A stretch of DNA of 64,000 bases from Bacteroides reticulotermitis JCM 10512 (lineage in GTDB: Bacteria > Bacteroidota > Bacteroidia > Bacteroidales > Bacteroidaceae). The stretch lies in contig NZ_BAIV01000006.1 of assembly GCF_000517545.1 (NCBI RefSeq), positions 1 to 64,000 on the forward strand, read 5' to 3'. Made by a program: the position numbers and the translations under genes. The notes below the pieces were generated by a model. The model was not told where the DNA came from, ran no database searches, and saw nothing but the letters and a program-made list of their open reading frames with translations. Shown in pieces: positions 38,180 to 47,060 of this stretch (its first letter is position 1; each line of letters starts with the position of its first letter).

Positions 38180-41100
38180 TTAGACTTCTTCTTTGGCAGG
38201 CAAAGCGACAATTTCTTTCAGGATGCTGACAGCTGTCTCTACATTAGTCACATCTTTCACCAACATGCTCCGTCTACCTTTCAGTTCGCGTAGGTCACAT
38301 CGACGCGTGTACTTCGACATATAATCAATCATTTTCCCAAAGGCCTGACTCTGATAGTAAGGACTCTCCGGATTGGCAACAAAGAATAAAGTCATACGCC
38401 CTCCTTTCAAGAATACACGTTCAGCACCTAAACGAGCACCCAAACGACGCAACGGAACAATGCGGAGCAATTCTTCCGTTTCTCGCGGAAGTGGTCCGAA
38501 GCGGTCTTCCAAACGAATCCGGAAATCGTCAACATCTTTGTCAAGCGTCAGCCCGTCCAATTCCCGGTAGAGCAACATTCGTTCGCTACTACCAGTCACA
38601 TAATTGGCGGGTAAAAGCAATTCCATATCACTTTCCACCTGACATTCGTCCACAAATTGTTCGCCGCTGATCGGTCCTTCCCCCTGAACTTCATAAGCAT
38701 AAAGTTCAGCAAACTCATCATTCTTCAACTCCTGAACAGCTTCGGTAAGAATCTTCTGATAGGTTTCATAACCCAAATCAGCAATAAATCCACTCTGCTC
38801 TGCTCCTAACATATTTCCGGCTCCTCGAATATCCAAATCTTGCATGGCAATGTGAATACCACTTCCCAGGTCACTGAAGTTCTCGATAGCTTGCAGGCGT
38901 CGTTTGCCTTCCGGAGTTAATGTACTCAACGGAGGTGCTAACAGGTAACAAAACGCCTTCTTGTTACTACGCCCCACCCGACCACGCATTTGGTGGAGGT
39001 CACTTAAACCAAAGTTCTGAGCTTGGTTGATGAGAATGGTATTAGCATTCGGAATATCAATGCCACTCTCAATAATGGTAGTCGCCAACAAAACATCGTA
39101 ATCATAGTTGACAAAATCGAAAATGACTTGTTCCAACTCGGACGGATCCATCTTGCCATGTCCAATGGCAATTCGACAATCGGGTATATGCCGTTGAATC
39201 ATCACCTTTAATTCCAACAAGTTGGAAATCCGGTTATTCACAAAAAACACTTGTCCGTTTCGGCTCATTTCAAAACTAATAGCTTCGGCAATCACATCCT
39301 CATTAAACGTATGTAGTTCCGTTTGAATCGGATATCGGTTGGGTGGTGGAGTTGAAATAACACTCAGGTCACGAGCACCCATCAAAGAAAATTGCAACGT
39401 ACGAGGAATCGGAGTAGCCGTCATTGTAAGTGTATCGACATTCACCTTCAATTGGCGGAGTTTCTCCTTCACCGATACGCCGAACTTCTGCTCTTCGTCA
39501 ATAATCAGTAGCCCCAAATCTTTGAAGACTACATCTTTTCCCAGGATTCGCTGAGTACCGATTAAGATACCGACTTCTCCTTCTTTCAACCCCTTCAATG
39601 CATTTTTCGCCTGTGTACCTGTACGAGCACGACTCAAATAATCGACTTTACAAGGTAAGTTTTTCAACCGCTCGCTGAAAGTTTGAAAGTGTTGATAGGC
39701 CAATACGGTCGTCGGCACGAGTACTGCCACCTGTTTGTTGTCTGCCAAAGCTTTGAAAGCAGCACGGATAGCAACTTCGGTTTTGCCGAAACCCACATCT
39801 CCGCAAACGAGCCGATCCATCGGACGAGTGTTTTCCATATCAGCCTTTACATCAGCGGTTGCTTTGCTCTGGTCGGGGGTATCCTCATAAAGGAAAGACG
39901 CCTCCAACTCTTTCTGCAAAAAACTATCGGGACTATAAGCAAAGCCCTTCTCCTCCCGCCGCTGAGCATACAGTTTGATCAGGTCACGGGCGATATCTTT
40001 TATCTTAGTCTTGGTACGGTCTTTCAGTTTCTCCCAAGCCCCCGTTCCCAATTTATTCAACCGGGGCGGTTCTCCTTCTTTTCCCTTGTATTTGGAAACT
40101 TTGTGCAACGAGTGAATGGAGACAAACACCACATCTTCGTTTTGATAGACTAACTTTATAACTTCTTGCGTGGTGTCTCCATTGGGAATACGTATTAATC
40201 CGGCAAAACGGCCGATACCATGATCTGTGTGTACAACAAAGTCACCAGGCGTAAACTGATTCAATTCTTTCAGGGACAGGGCGACTTTACCCGACCGGGC
40301 TTTTTCGCTTTTCAGGTTATATTTATGGAAACGATCGAACAATTGATGGTCGGTAAAGATACACATACGCTGTATGTGATCGACAAACCCTTCATGCAGG
40401 GTACGTTCTACAGCAGTGAATTCTACCTGATCTCCGCGATCTTGAAAGATTGCCCGGATACGATCTGTTTGTTTCGTACTATCGCTACATATATATAAGG
40501 TATATCCTTTCTCTTGATAATCTTTGAAAGACTTGGCTACCAGATCGAAGTTCTTATGAAAGATAGGTTGTGCCGAGGTTTCAAAATTGACACTAGCATT
40601 TGGTTTTCCTGTCGGCCGGTTACCAAACTCCATCCGACGGAAGTCGAGTGCGCGCACAGTAAATTCAGTTCCATCGATCAGTTTGCCTTCTAGCGTAACG
40701 CCTCCGGCCTCTTCGGCCTCTTGCGAGAGAATAGCCTGCGGGGTCAACGACTCATCATGCACCTGCTGAATACGTTCACGTAACCAAAGGAAGTCCCGCA
40801 TAGCCAACACCGTATTCGAAGGAATAAAATCAAGAAAAGAAGTGGTTACATCCCCCGTCACAGCCAAGTCGGGCACAATGGATATACTTTCCCTTTTCTC
40901 ACGTGACAACTGGGTCTCAACCTCAAACGTACGAATACTATCTACTTCGTCACCAAAGAAGTCGATACGGTACGGGTATTCGGAAGCAAAAGAAAAGACA
41001 TCAATGATACTTCCCCGAAAGGCGTATTGCCCCGGCTCGTATACATAATCAACATACTCAAAGCGATACTGCTGCAACATATCGGTTACAAAATCCGTAT

Positions 41101-41557
41101 CCACCTTCTCCCCCACAGCCAACTTGAGAGTTTTACGTTCCAACCCCTCACGCGAAACGACTTTCTCGGTCAATGCGTCGGGATAGGTAATAATACACAA
41201 CCCCTCTTCTCCTTTTTGCAAACGGCTCAAGACTTCCGTACGCAAGATTTCATTCGCGGCGTCTTTTTGTCCATATTTTACAGCACGACGAAATGAGGAA
41301 GGGAAGAATAGTATTTTATCTCCTCCAAGTATTTGAGTCAGATCGTGATAAAAGTAGCCCGCTTCCTCCAAGTCGCTAAGGATGAATACGAACGGACAAA
41401 CATTTTGTTGCACCAATAGGGATGAAAAGAAAGAAGCCGCGGATGCTGACAGTCCGCCACAATAAAGGGTTTGAATAGAAGAATCTTTCAGCAATTGAAG
41501 CATAGCCGACACATTGGGATGCGTAGCATATCGTTGCTGTAGTTGGGTAATTGTCAT
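38180..41557 (-). CDS. mfd: transcription-repair coupling factor
   Basis: 1125 residues, full length. The order is: N-terminal UvrB-like domains, the RNA-polymerase-interacting CarD-like domain (GDFVVHTDHGIGRFAGL), then RecG-like motor domains with Walker A GDVGFGKTEVAIR, Walker B LLIIDEEQKFGV, motif III TATPIPRTLQ and motif VI QMRGRVGRS, and a C-terminal TRCF domain. Mfd removes stalled RNA polymerase at lesions and recruits UvrA. Monocistronic by appearance. Confidence 0.97.
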   Translation of the reverse strand: MTITQLQQRYATHPNVSAMLQLLKDSSIQTLYCGGLSASAASFFSSLLVQQNVCPFVFILSDLEEAGYFYHDLTQILGGDKILFFPSSFRRAVKYGQKDAANEILRTEVLSRLQKGEEGLCIITYPDALTEKVVSREGLERKTLKLAVGEKVDTDFVTDMLQQYRFEYVDYVYEPGQYAFRGSIIDVFSFASEYPYRIDFFGDEVDSIRTFEVETQLSREKRESISIVPDLAVTGDVTTSFLDFIPSNTVLAMRDFLWLRERIQQVHDESLTPQAILSQEAEEAGGVTLEGKLIDGTEFTVRALDFRRMEFGNRPTGKPNASVNFETSAQPIFHKNFDLVAKSFKDYQEKGYTLYICSDSTKQTDRIRAIFQDRGDQVEFTAVERTLHEGFVDHIQRMCIFTDHQLFDRFHKYNLKSEKARSGKVALSLKELNQFTPGDFVVHTDHGIGRFAGLIRIPNGDTTQEVIKLVYQNEDVVFVSIHSLHKVSKYKGKEGEPPRLNKLGTGAWEKLKDRTKTKIKDIARDLIKLYAQRREEKGFAYSPDSFLQKELEASFLYEDTPDQSKATADVKADMENTRPMDRLVCGDVGFGKTEVAIRAAFKALADNKQVAVLVPTTVLAYQHFQTFSERLKNLPCKVDYLSRARTGTQAKNALKGLKEGEVGILIGTQRILGKDVVFKDLGLLIIDEEQKFGVSVKEKLRQLKVNVDTLTMTATPIPRTLQFSLMGARDLSVISTPPPNRYPIQTELHTFNEDVIAEAISFEMSRNGQVFFVNNRISNLLELKVMIQRHIPDCRIAIGHGKMDPSELEQVIFDFVNYDYDVLLATTIIESGIDIPNANTILINQAQNFGLSDLHQMRGRVGRSNKKAFCYLLAPPLSTLTPEGKRRLQAIENFSDLGSGIHIAMQDLDIRGAGNMLGAEQSGFIADLGYETYQKILTEAVQELKNDEFAELYAYEVQGEGPISGEQFVDECQVESDMELLLPANYVTGSSERMLLYRELDGLTLDKDVDDFRIRLEDRFGPLPRETEELLRIVPLRRLGARLGAERVFLKGGRMTLFFVANPESPYYQSQAFGKMIDYMSKYTRRCDLRELKGRRSMLVKDVTNVETAVSILKEIVALPAKEEV

Positions 41558-41656
41558 ATAAATAGAGTTGTGTTAACTCACAACAAATCGCACACATTTG
41601 CACAAGATTATATTTCTGGTGTGAATGTATGTATTTCAAGTGATGTAAATCCACCG

Positions 41657-41664
41657 CAAAATTA
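41657..41664 (-). promoter_or_regulatory. possible -7 element for mfd
   Basis: TAATTTTG on the minus strand, 100 bases upstream of the mfd ATG. Confidence 0.35.
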
Positions 41665-41706
41665 CTAAATTATCCTTAGTTTTATACGTTACTGAGGGAA
41701 AAGCCG

Positions 41707-41714
41707 TACATTTG
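41707..41714 (+). promoter_or_regulatory. -7 element for mannosyltransferase-pyrC operon
   Basis: TACATTTG, 21 bases before the ATG at 41736. Confidence 0.6.
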
Positions 41715-41735
41715 TCATTAAAAATAAGTAAAGGT

Positions 41736-42478
41736 ATGCAAACGTCGGACAGTATTGTTATTATTCCAACCTATAACGAGCGAGAAAACATCGAAAACAT
41801 TATTCGTGCTGTTTTTGGTCTCGAAAAGTTTTTCATGTCCTTGTCATCGAAGACGGGTCGCCCGATGGTACTGCCGGAATTGTAAAAGGTCTGCAACAAG
41901 AGTTCCCTGAGCGTCTCTTCATCATCGAGCGGAAAGGGAAACTAGGGTTGGGTACTGCTTACATCGCCGGATTCAAATGGTCCTTGGAACATAAATACGA
42001 ATATATATTCGAGATGGACGCTGACTTTAGTCACAATCCGAATGATTTACCCCGTCTCTATAAAGCTTGTGCGGAGCAAGGAGGAGATGTCTCCATCGGT
42101 TCTCGTTATGTAAGTGGAGTTAACGTAGTCAACTGGCCAATGGGACGCGTATTAATGTCTTACTTTGCATCCAAATACGTACGCTTTATTACCGGAGTTC
42201 CCGTACATGATACAACCGCCGGATTCGTTTGTTACCGCCGCGAGGTTCTCGAAACAATCGACCTCGAAAACATACGTTTCAAAGGCTATGCTTTCCAGAT
42301 CGAAATGAAGTTCACGGCTTACAAATGCGGATTCAAAATCATAGAGGTTCCGGTCATCTTTATCAACCGGGAGCTAGGCACCTCGAAGATGAATAGCAGC
42401 ATCTTCGGCGAAGCGGTGTTCGGGGTCATTAAATTGAAAGTCAACAGTTGGTTCCACAAATTCCCACAGAAGAAATGA
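41736..42478 (+). CDS. polyprenol monophosphomannose synthase-like GT2 (one-base frameshift)
   Basis: Starts MQTSDSIVIIPTYNERENIE. The frame breaks at the T-run 41829-41833; a sixth T gives FHVLVIEDGSPDGTAGIV, with the GT2 nucleotide-binding Asp. The rest has FEMDADFSHNP (DAD-type metal motif) and DTTAGFVCYRREVLE. Repaired length is 247 residues. It would transfer mannose (or a related sugar) from a GDP-sugar to a polyprenyl phosphate at the membrane. The stop overlaps the pyrC start (ATGA). Confidence 0.9.
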
Positions 42479-43815
42479 AACGTATTCTAATTCAACAAGC
42501 AACGATCGTAAACGAAGGAGTCAGCACCCTAGGCTCTGTCGTAATTGAAAACGAAAAGATAGCCGAAATATTGGCAGTTGGTCAAGCTCCTGCCACTCCT
42601 TGCGACGAAATCATTGATGCAACCGGCTGTTATCTATTGCCGGGAGCGATTGACGAACACGTCCACTTCCGCGATCCGGGCCTGACTCAGAAAGCGGACT
42701 TAGGTAGCGAAGGTAAAGCTGCGGCAGCCGGAGGCGTCACATCAATAATGGATATGCCTAATACGCATCCGCAAACAACGACTCTGGATGCACTTGAAGC
42801 GAAATTCAACTTGATGGCTGAGAAGTCGAGAGTCAACTATTCCTGTTATTTCGGAGCAACGAACTCCAACTATCCGGATTTCAGCCAATTGGACAAGCAC
42901 CGGGTATGCGGAATCAAACTATTCATGGGATCTAGCACCGGCAATATGCTGGTAGACCGAATGGCTAGTTTGGAAAAGATATTCAGTAGTACGGATTTAC
43001 TGATTGCCGTTCACTGCGAAGATCAGGGAATTGTCAAAGAAAACACGGATAAGTATAAAGCGAAATATGGTGAAGAGGATGTACCTCTCGCCTGCCATCC
43101 GGAAATCCGGTCGTCCGAAGCGTGCTATCGTTCATCCGAGCTGGCTGTAAAGTTGGCTCAACAAACGAATGCCCGCCTGCACATCATGCATATTTCGACT
43201 GCCAAGGAACTCGAGCTATTCAGTAATCGCCCTCTGGCCGAGAAGCGCATCACTGCCGAGGCCTGCGTCTCACACCTACTTTTTTGCGATAATGATTATG
43301 CTACTTTGGGAGCACGCATCAAATGCAACCCCGCCATCAAAACGGCTGATGATCGTAGTGCACTGCGAGCTGCCATTAACGATGGACGAATCGATGCGAT
43401 TGCAACTGATCATGCGCCCCATCTGCTTAGTGAAAAAGAAGGAGGTGCACTAAAGGCCGCATCCGGTATGCCTACGATCCAATTCTCGCTGGTTAGCATG
43501 CTCGAACTATCGAGCCAAGGAGTATTTCCAATTGAAACGGTAGTGGAAAAGATGTCTCATGCGCCGGCTAAGATCTACGAAATACAGAACCGGGGATATA
43601 TCCGTCAAGGTTATCAGGCCGATCTAGTATTAGTTCGCCCCAATCAACCGTGGACCGTTACGACAGACACTATACTCAGTAAATGCCAATGGAGTCCACT
43701 CGAAGGGCGTACTTTCCAATGGAAAGTTGAAAAAACATTTGTGAATGGTCATCTGTTATACAATAAAGGTGAAATAGACGAAAATTATCGCGGACAAGAA
43801 TTAAGATTCAGATGA
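42475..43815 (+). CDS. pyrC: dihydroorotase
   Basis: 446 residues of the class I amidohydrolase type. Metal ligands are visible in DEHVHFRDPG (HxH), later His in IAVHCED and HIMHIST, and Asp in IATDHAPH. It interconverts carbamoyl aspartate and dihydroorotate in pyrimidine synthesis. I start at MKRILIQQ (42475), which overlaps the previous stop; the stop overlaps the next ATG, so three genes are translationally chained. Confidence 0.95.
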   Translation: MKRILIQQATIVNEGVSTLGSVVIENEKIAEILAVGQAPATPCDEIIDATGCYLLPGAIDEHVHFRDPGLTQKADLGSEGKAAAAGGVTSIMDMPNTHPQTTTLDALEAKFNLMAEKSRVNYSCYFGATNSNYPDFSQLDKHRVCGIKLFMGSSTGNMLVDRMASLEKIFSSTDLLIAVHCEDQGIVKENTDKYKAKYGEEDVPLACHPEIRSSEACYRSSELAVKLAQQTNARLHIMHISTAKELELFSNRPLAEKRITAEACVSHLLFCDNDYATLGARIKCNPAIKTADDRSALRAAINDGRIDAIATDHAPHLLSEKEGGALKAASGMPTIQFSLVSMLELSSQGVFPIETVVEKMSHAPAKIYEIQNRGYIRQGYQADLVLVRPNQPWTVTTDTILSKCQWSPLEGRTFQWKVEKTFVNGHLLYNKGEIDENYRGQELRFR

Positions 43816-44699
43816 TTCAACAACATAAGATACATGATGTAGTTCCTTACATCAATTGGATATATTTCTTCCATGCCTGGGGTTTTCAACCTCGGTTTGC
43901 TGCCATAGCTAACATTCACGGTTGTGATTCCTGTCGGGCTTCCTGGCTGACTACATTCCCGGAAGAAGACCGTCCCAAAGCCTCCGAAGCGATGCAATTG
44001 CTTAAAGAAGCCAACCGCATGCTTGACTTGCTGGACCGGGATTATGAGGTAAAAACGATATTTAAGCTCTGTAAAGCGAACTCCAACGGGGATAATCTAA
44101 TTCTCGACGGAATAACTTTTCCTTTACTGCGCCAACAAGTAAAGAAACGGGAAAGCGGACCTTTCCTTTGCTTGAGTGATTTTGTGCGTCCTTTATCTTC
44201 CGGCATTTCAGATACTATAGGCGCTTTTGCTTCATCCATAGATGCTGATATGCAAGGACTATACGAACAAGACCCGTACAAACATTTGTTGGTACAGACT
44301 TTATCGGACCGACTGGCAGAAGCTGCTACCGAAAAGATGCACGAATATGTTCGCAAAGAGGCATGGGGTTATGCGAAAGACGAGAACCTGAGTATTCCCG
44401 AACTCTTAGTTGAGAATTACCAAGGTATTCGTCCGGCTGTAGGCTACCCGTCTTTACCCGACCAATCGATTAACTTCCTACTGGACGAATTACTAGACAT
44501 GAAGCAGATCGGTATTACTCTAACAGGAAATGGAGCCATGTATCCGCACGCTTCTGTATGTGGACTCATGTTTGCCCACCCGGCCTCCGAATATTTCTCC
44601 GTTGGTAAAATAGGAGAAGATCAATTGATTGATTATGCTGCAAGAAGAAATAAGAGTGTGGAGGAAGTGCGTAAGTTCCTTGCCGCGAACTTACAATAG
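43812..44699 (+). CDS. stand-alone MetH activation-domain protein
   Basis: 295 residues that match only the C-terminal adenosylmethionine-binding activation domain of cobalamin-dependent methionine synthase. Landmarks: GIRPAVGYPSLPDQS and LTGNGAMYPHASVCGLMFAHPASEYFSVGKI in the family position (quoted in parts). The catalytic homocysteine, folate and B12 modules are absent, so it would reactivate a separately encoded MetH in trans. Translationally coupled to pyrC by ATGA overlap. Confidence 0.88.
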   Translation: MIQQHKIHDVVPYINWIYFFHAWGFQPRFAAIANIHGCDSCRASWLTTFPEEDRPKASEAMQLLKEANRMLDLLDRDYEVKTIFKLCKANSNGDNLILDGITFPLLRQQVKKRESGPFLCLSDFVRPLSSGISDTIGAFASSIDADMQGLYEQDPYKHLLVQTLSDRLAEAATEKMHEYVRKEAWGYAKDENLSIPELLVENYQGIRPAVGYPSLPDQSINFLLDELLDMKQIGITLTGNGAMYPHASVCGLMFAHPASEYFSVGKIGEDQLIDYAARRNKSVEEVRKFLAANLQ

Positions 44700-44766
44700 T
44701 TTCTTTTAGCCTTTCAATTGTGATTTTCCTGCATTCCGCACGACTAATCATAAAAACCAAAGTAAA

Positions 44767-45279
44767 ATGAGTTCAAAATCCATAGAGGTGAATGGCGATA
44801 CAGAACGAGAGTTCATGGCACTCATCCGGACATACGAACGCGTCATCTATAAAGTATGTTACTTGTATGCGCGGCCCAATGCTCCGCTCAATGACCTCTA
44901 TCAGGATGTGGTACTCAACCTTTGGAAAGCATACCCCAAGTTTCGAGGTGAATGTAAAATCTCGACTTGGTTTTACCGCATTGCACTGAACACTTGCATT
45001 AGCTTTGTCCGTAAGGAGAAGAATGTACCCGAAATGATCTCGTTAACCGGAGATTTCGACAGGCTAATTGAAGAGAATGATCCTTTGAACGATATGTTGA
45101 GACAATTATACCAACTAATCAACCAACTCGGTCAACTGGATAAATCAATCATTCTACTTTACTTGGAAGAAAAGAGTTACGAGGAGATAGCGGAAATCAC
45201 TGGGCTGACTCTTACTAATGTGGCGACTAAACTGAGCCGCATCAAAGACAAACTTAAAAAGATGAAAAAGGAGGAATAG
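44767..45279 (+). CDS. ECF-type RNA polymerase sigma factor
   Basis: 170 residues. Region 2 contains LYQDVVLNLWKAYPKFRG and STWFYRIALNTCISF. Region 4 contains SYEEIAEITGLTLTNVATKLSR, a helix-turn-helix for the -35-type element. Recognised promoters are unknown. A membrane protein gene follows after 2 bases and is the natural candidate for a regulator of its activity, though it does not show a classical FecR or zinc anti-sigma motif. Confidence 0.92.
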   Translation: MSSKSIEVNGDTEREFMALIRTYERVIYKVCYLYARPNAPLNDLYQDVVLNLWKAYPKFRGECKISTWFYRIALNTCISFVRKEKNVPEMISLTGDFDRLIEENDPLNDMLRQLYQLINQLGQLDKSIILLYLEEKSYEEIAEITGLTLTNVATKLSRIKDKLKKMKKEE

Positions 45280-45281
45280 AT

Positions 45282-45857
45282 ATGGAACTGGATGAATTGA
45301 AAAATTCCTGGGATGCTCTGGACCAACACCTGAAAGATAAAGAACTGATCAAAGAGGAAGATATCAATAAACTGATCAGGCATACGGGGAAGGGAATCAA
45401 TGCCATAGCTCGGCTTAACATAAAGCTGATCGCGATTTCATTGCCCATACTTGCCCTAATCTTGGCAGATATCTATCTGTACAATATGTTCAACACATTC
45501 TATTTCGTTATTCTGGCTGCACTTATCCCCGCTTTCTTCTGGGATTTGTTCACAATCATCTACCTACGTAATACGCGAGCGGATGTAATGCCATTGGTTG
45601 AAATTGTAGAGCGAGTTAACCGTTTTCACCGATGGGTAATCGTTGAGCGTATTATGGGTACTTTGCTTTTATTGGGCATTGCCGCTTTTTCATTTGTACA
45701 TTGGCAAGTATGGCAGTACGGCGTTGGTTTTATCTCATTATTTGTATTTTTATGGACTGGTGGTTTAGTACTTATCCTTTGGATTTACCAGCGCAAATTT
45801 CTAGTACAAATCCATGAGATTAAAAAGAATCTCGACGAATTAAAAGAACTGATGTAA
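45282..45857 (+). CDS. membrane protein coupled to ECF sigma factor
   Basis: 191 residues. An acidic, helical N-terminal cytoplasmic segment of about 45 residues (MELDELKNSWDALDQHLKDK) is followed by four hydrophobic helices and a C-terminal helical tail (VQIHEIKKNLDELKELM). The position 2 bases after a sigma gene and the cytoplasmic N-terminal helix are what one expects of an anti-sigma factor, but no HxxxCxxC or FecR motif is present. Function is therefore inferred from context. Confidence 0.75.
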   Translation: MELDELKNSWDALDQHLKDKELIKEEDINKLIRHTGKGINAIARLNIKLIAISLPILALILADIYLYNMFNTFYFVILAALIPAFFWDLFTIIYLRNTRADVMPLVEIVERVNRFHRWVIVERIMGTLLLLGIAAFSFVHWQVWQYGVGFISLFVFLWTGGLVLILWIYQRKFLVQIHEIKKNLDELKELM

Positions 45858-45884
45858 CCGACAGTTTGCGACATCAAACACTAT

Positions 45885-47060
45885 ATGGATATGCTACAAC
45901 GAGTTTTTATTATTCTATTATTGTTTTTCATTCTGCCGGATTTATATCTGTACTTCCGGTTTATTGTCCGGATCACAAAGAATCTTGCTTATCGCATTCT
46001 CTATTGGATCCCCAGCTTACTTCTAACGTCAGGTATTGTCTACCTGACCTTCTTTGCCAATGATACGCTTTCCGAAGAATATACTCTGCAAATCGGTTGG
46101 TTCTCTGTTTGCTTTTTCTTATTTTCAGCTCCCAAGCTAATATTAGTTTTCTTCACGCTGCTCGGCGCTCCTTTTCACAGATGGTTGCGTTGGCCTCGTA
46201 CTCCTTTTATTTGTACCGGACTTACTCTAGCACTTTGTTGTATTGTTATGATTCTATATGGTTCCTTTTTCGGGCGTACACAGTTCGAGGTTAAAGAGGT
46301 TGATTACGTTTCTTCCCGACTCCCTGAAGCCTTTGACGGTTATCGCATCGTTCAACTATCCGACCTCCATATCGGTAGTTGGAAAGGTAACGACAAACCG
46401 ATTCGCAAAATGGTGGAGTTGGCTAACGCACAACATGCCGATCTGATTGTTTTTACGGGTGACTTAGTTAATCACCGTGCCTTGGAACTAAATGGATTTG
46501 AAGATATCCTATCCGGCCTTCAGGCTAAAGACGGTGTCTATTCCATCTTGGGCAACCATGATTATGCTCCCTATTTTCGCTGGAAGGATAAACGGGATCA
46601 GGTTGCCAATCTTATTGAGTTGAAACGCAAAGAGAAAGAGATGGGATGGATTTTGTTGAATAATGAACATACCATCATCCATCAGGGCAAAGATAGCATT
46701 GCACTAATCGGTGTGGAGAATGAAGGTGAACCTCCTTTCTCACAACACGGTGATTTGCACAAAGCCATCAAAGGCACCGAGGGAATGTTTCAACTTCTCT
46801 TGAGCCATAACCCAACCCATTGGAGAAGAGAGGTACTTCCGGAATCAACTGTAGATCTAATGTTAGCCGGGCACACACACGGCATGCAGTTGCAATTCGG
46901 TCACTATTCACCGGCTTCAATGGTCTATCCCGAATGGAGCGGCATGTACTACGAAGGAACACGCGCGCTGTATGTGAATATCGGAATTGGTTATGTGGGG
47001 CTTCCTTTCCGCTTTGGAGCTTGGCCGGAAATCACAGTCATTACTTTAAAGCGTTCTTAA
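45885..47060 (+). CDS. membrane-anchored metallophosphoesterase
   Basis: 391 residues: four to five N-terminal transmembrane helices (to about residue 135), then a calcineurin-type phosphoesterase with the motifs SDLHIGS, FTGDLVNH, LGNHDY, LLSHNP and AGHTHGMQ. All five metal-binding blocks are intact. The YkuE/YaeI-like arrangement suggests action on a membrane phosphate ester such as a lipid precursor; the substrate is unknown. The 3' end overlaps the convergent sbcC gene by 20 bases. Confidence 0.9.
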   Translation: MDMLQRVFIILLLFFILPDLYLYFRFIVRITKNLAYRILYWIPSLLLTSGIVYLTFFANDTLSEEYTLQIGWFSVCFFLFSAPKLILVFFTLLGAPFHRWLRWPRTPFICTGLTLALCCIVMILYGSFFGRTQFEVKEVDYVSSRLPEAFDGYRIVQLSDLHIGSWKGNDKPIRKMVELANAQHADLIVFTGDLVNHRALELNGFEDILSGLQAKDGVYSILGNHDYAPYFRWKDKRDQVANLIELKRKEKEMGWILLNNEHTIIHQGKDSIALIGVENEGEPPFSQHGDLHKAIKGTEGMFQLLLSHNPTHWRREVLPESTVDLMLAGHTHGMQLQFGHYSPASMVYPEWSGMYYEGTRALYVNIGIGYVGLPFRFGAWPEITVITLKRS

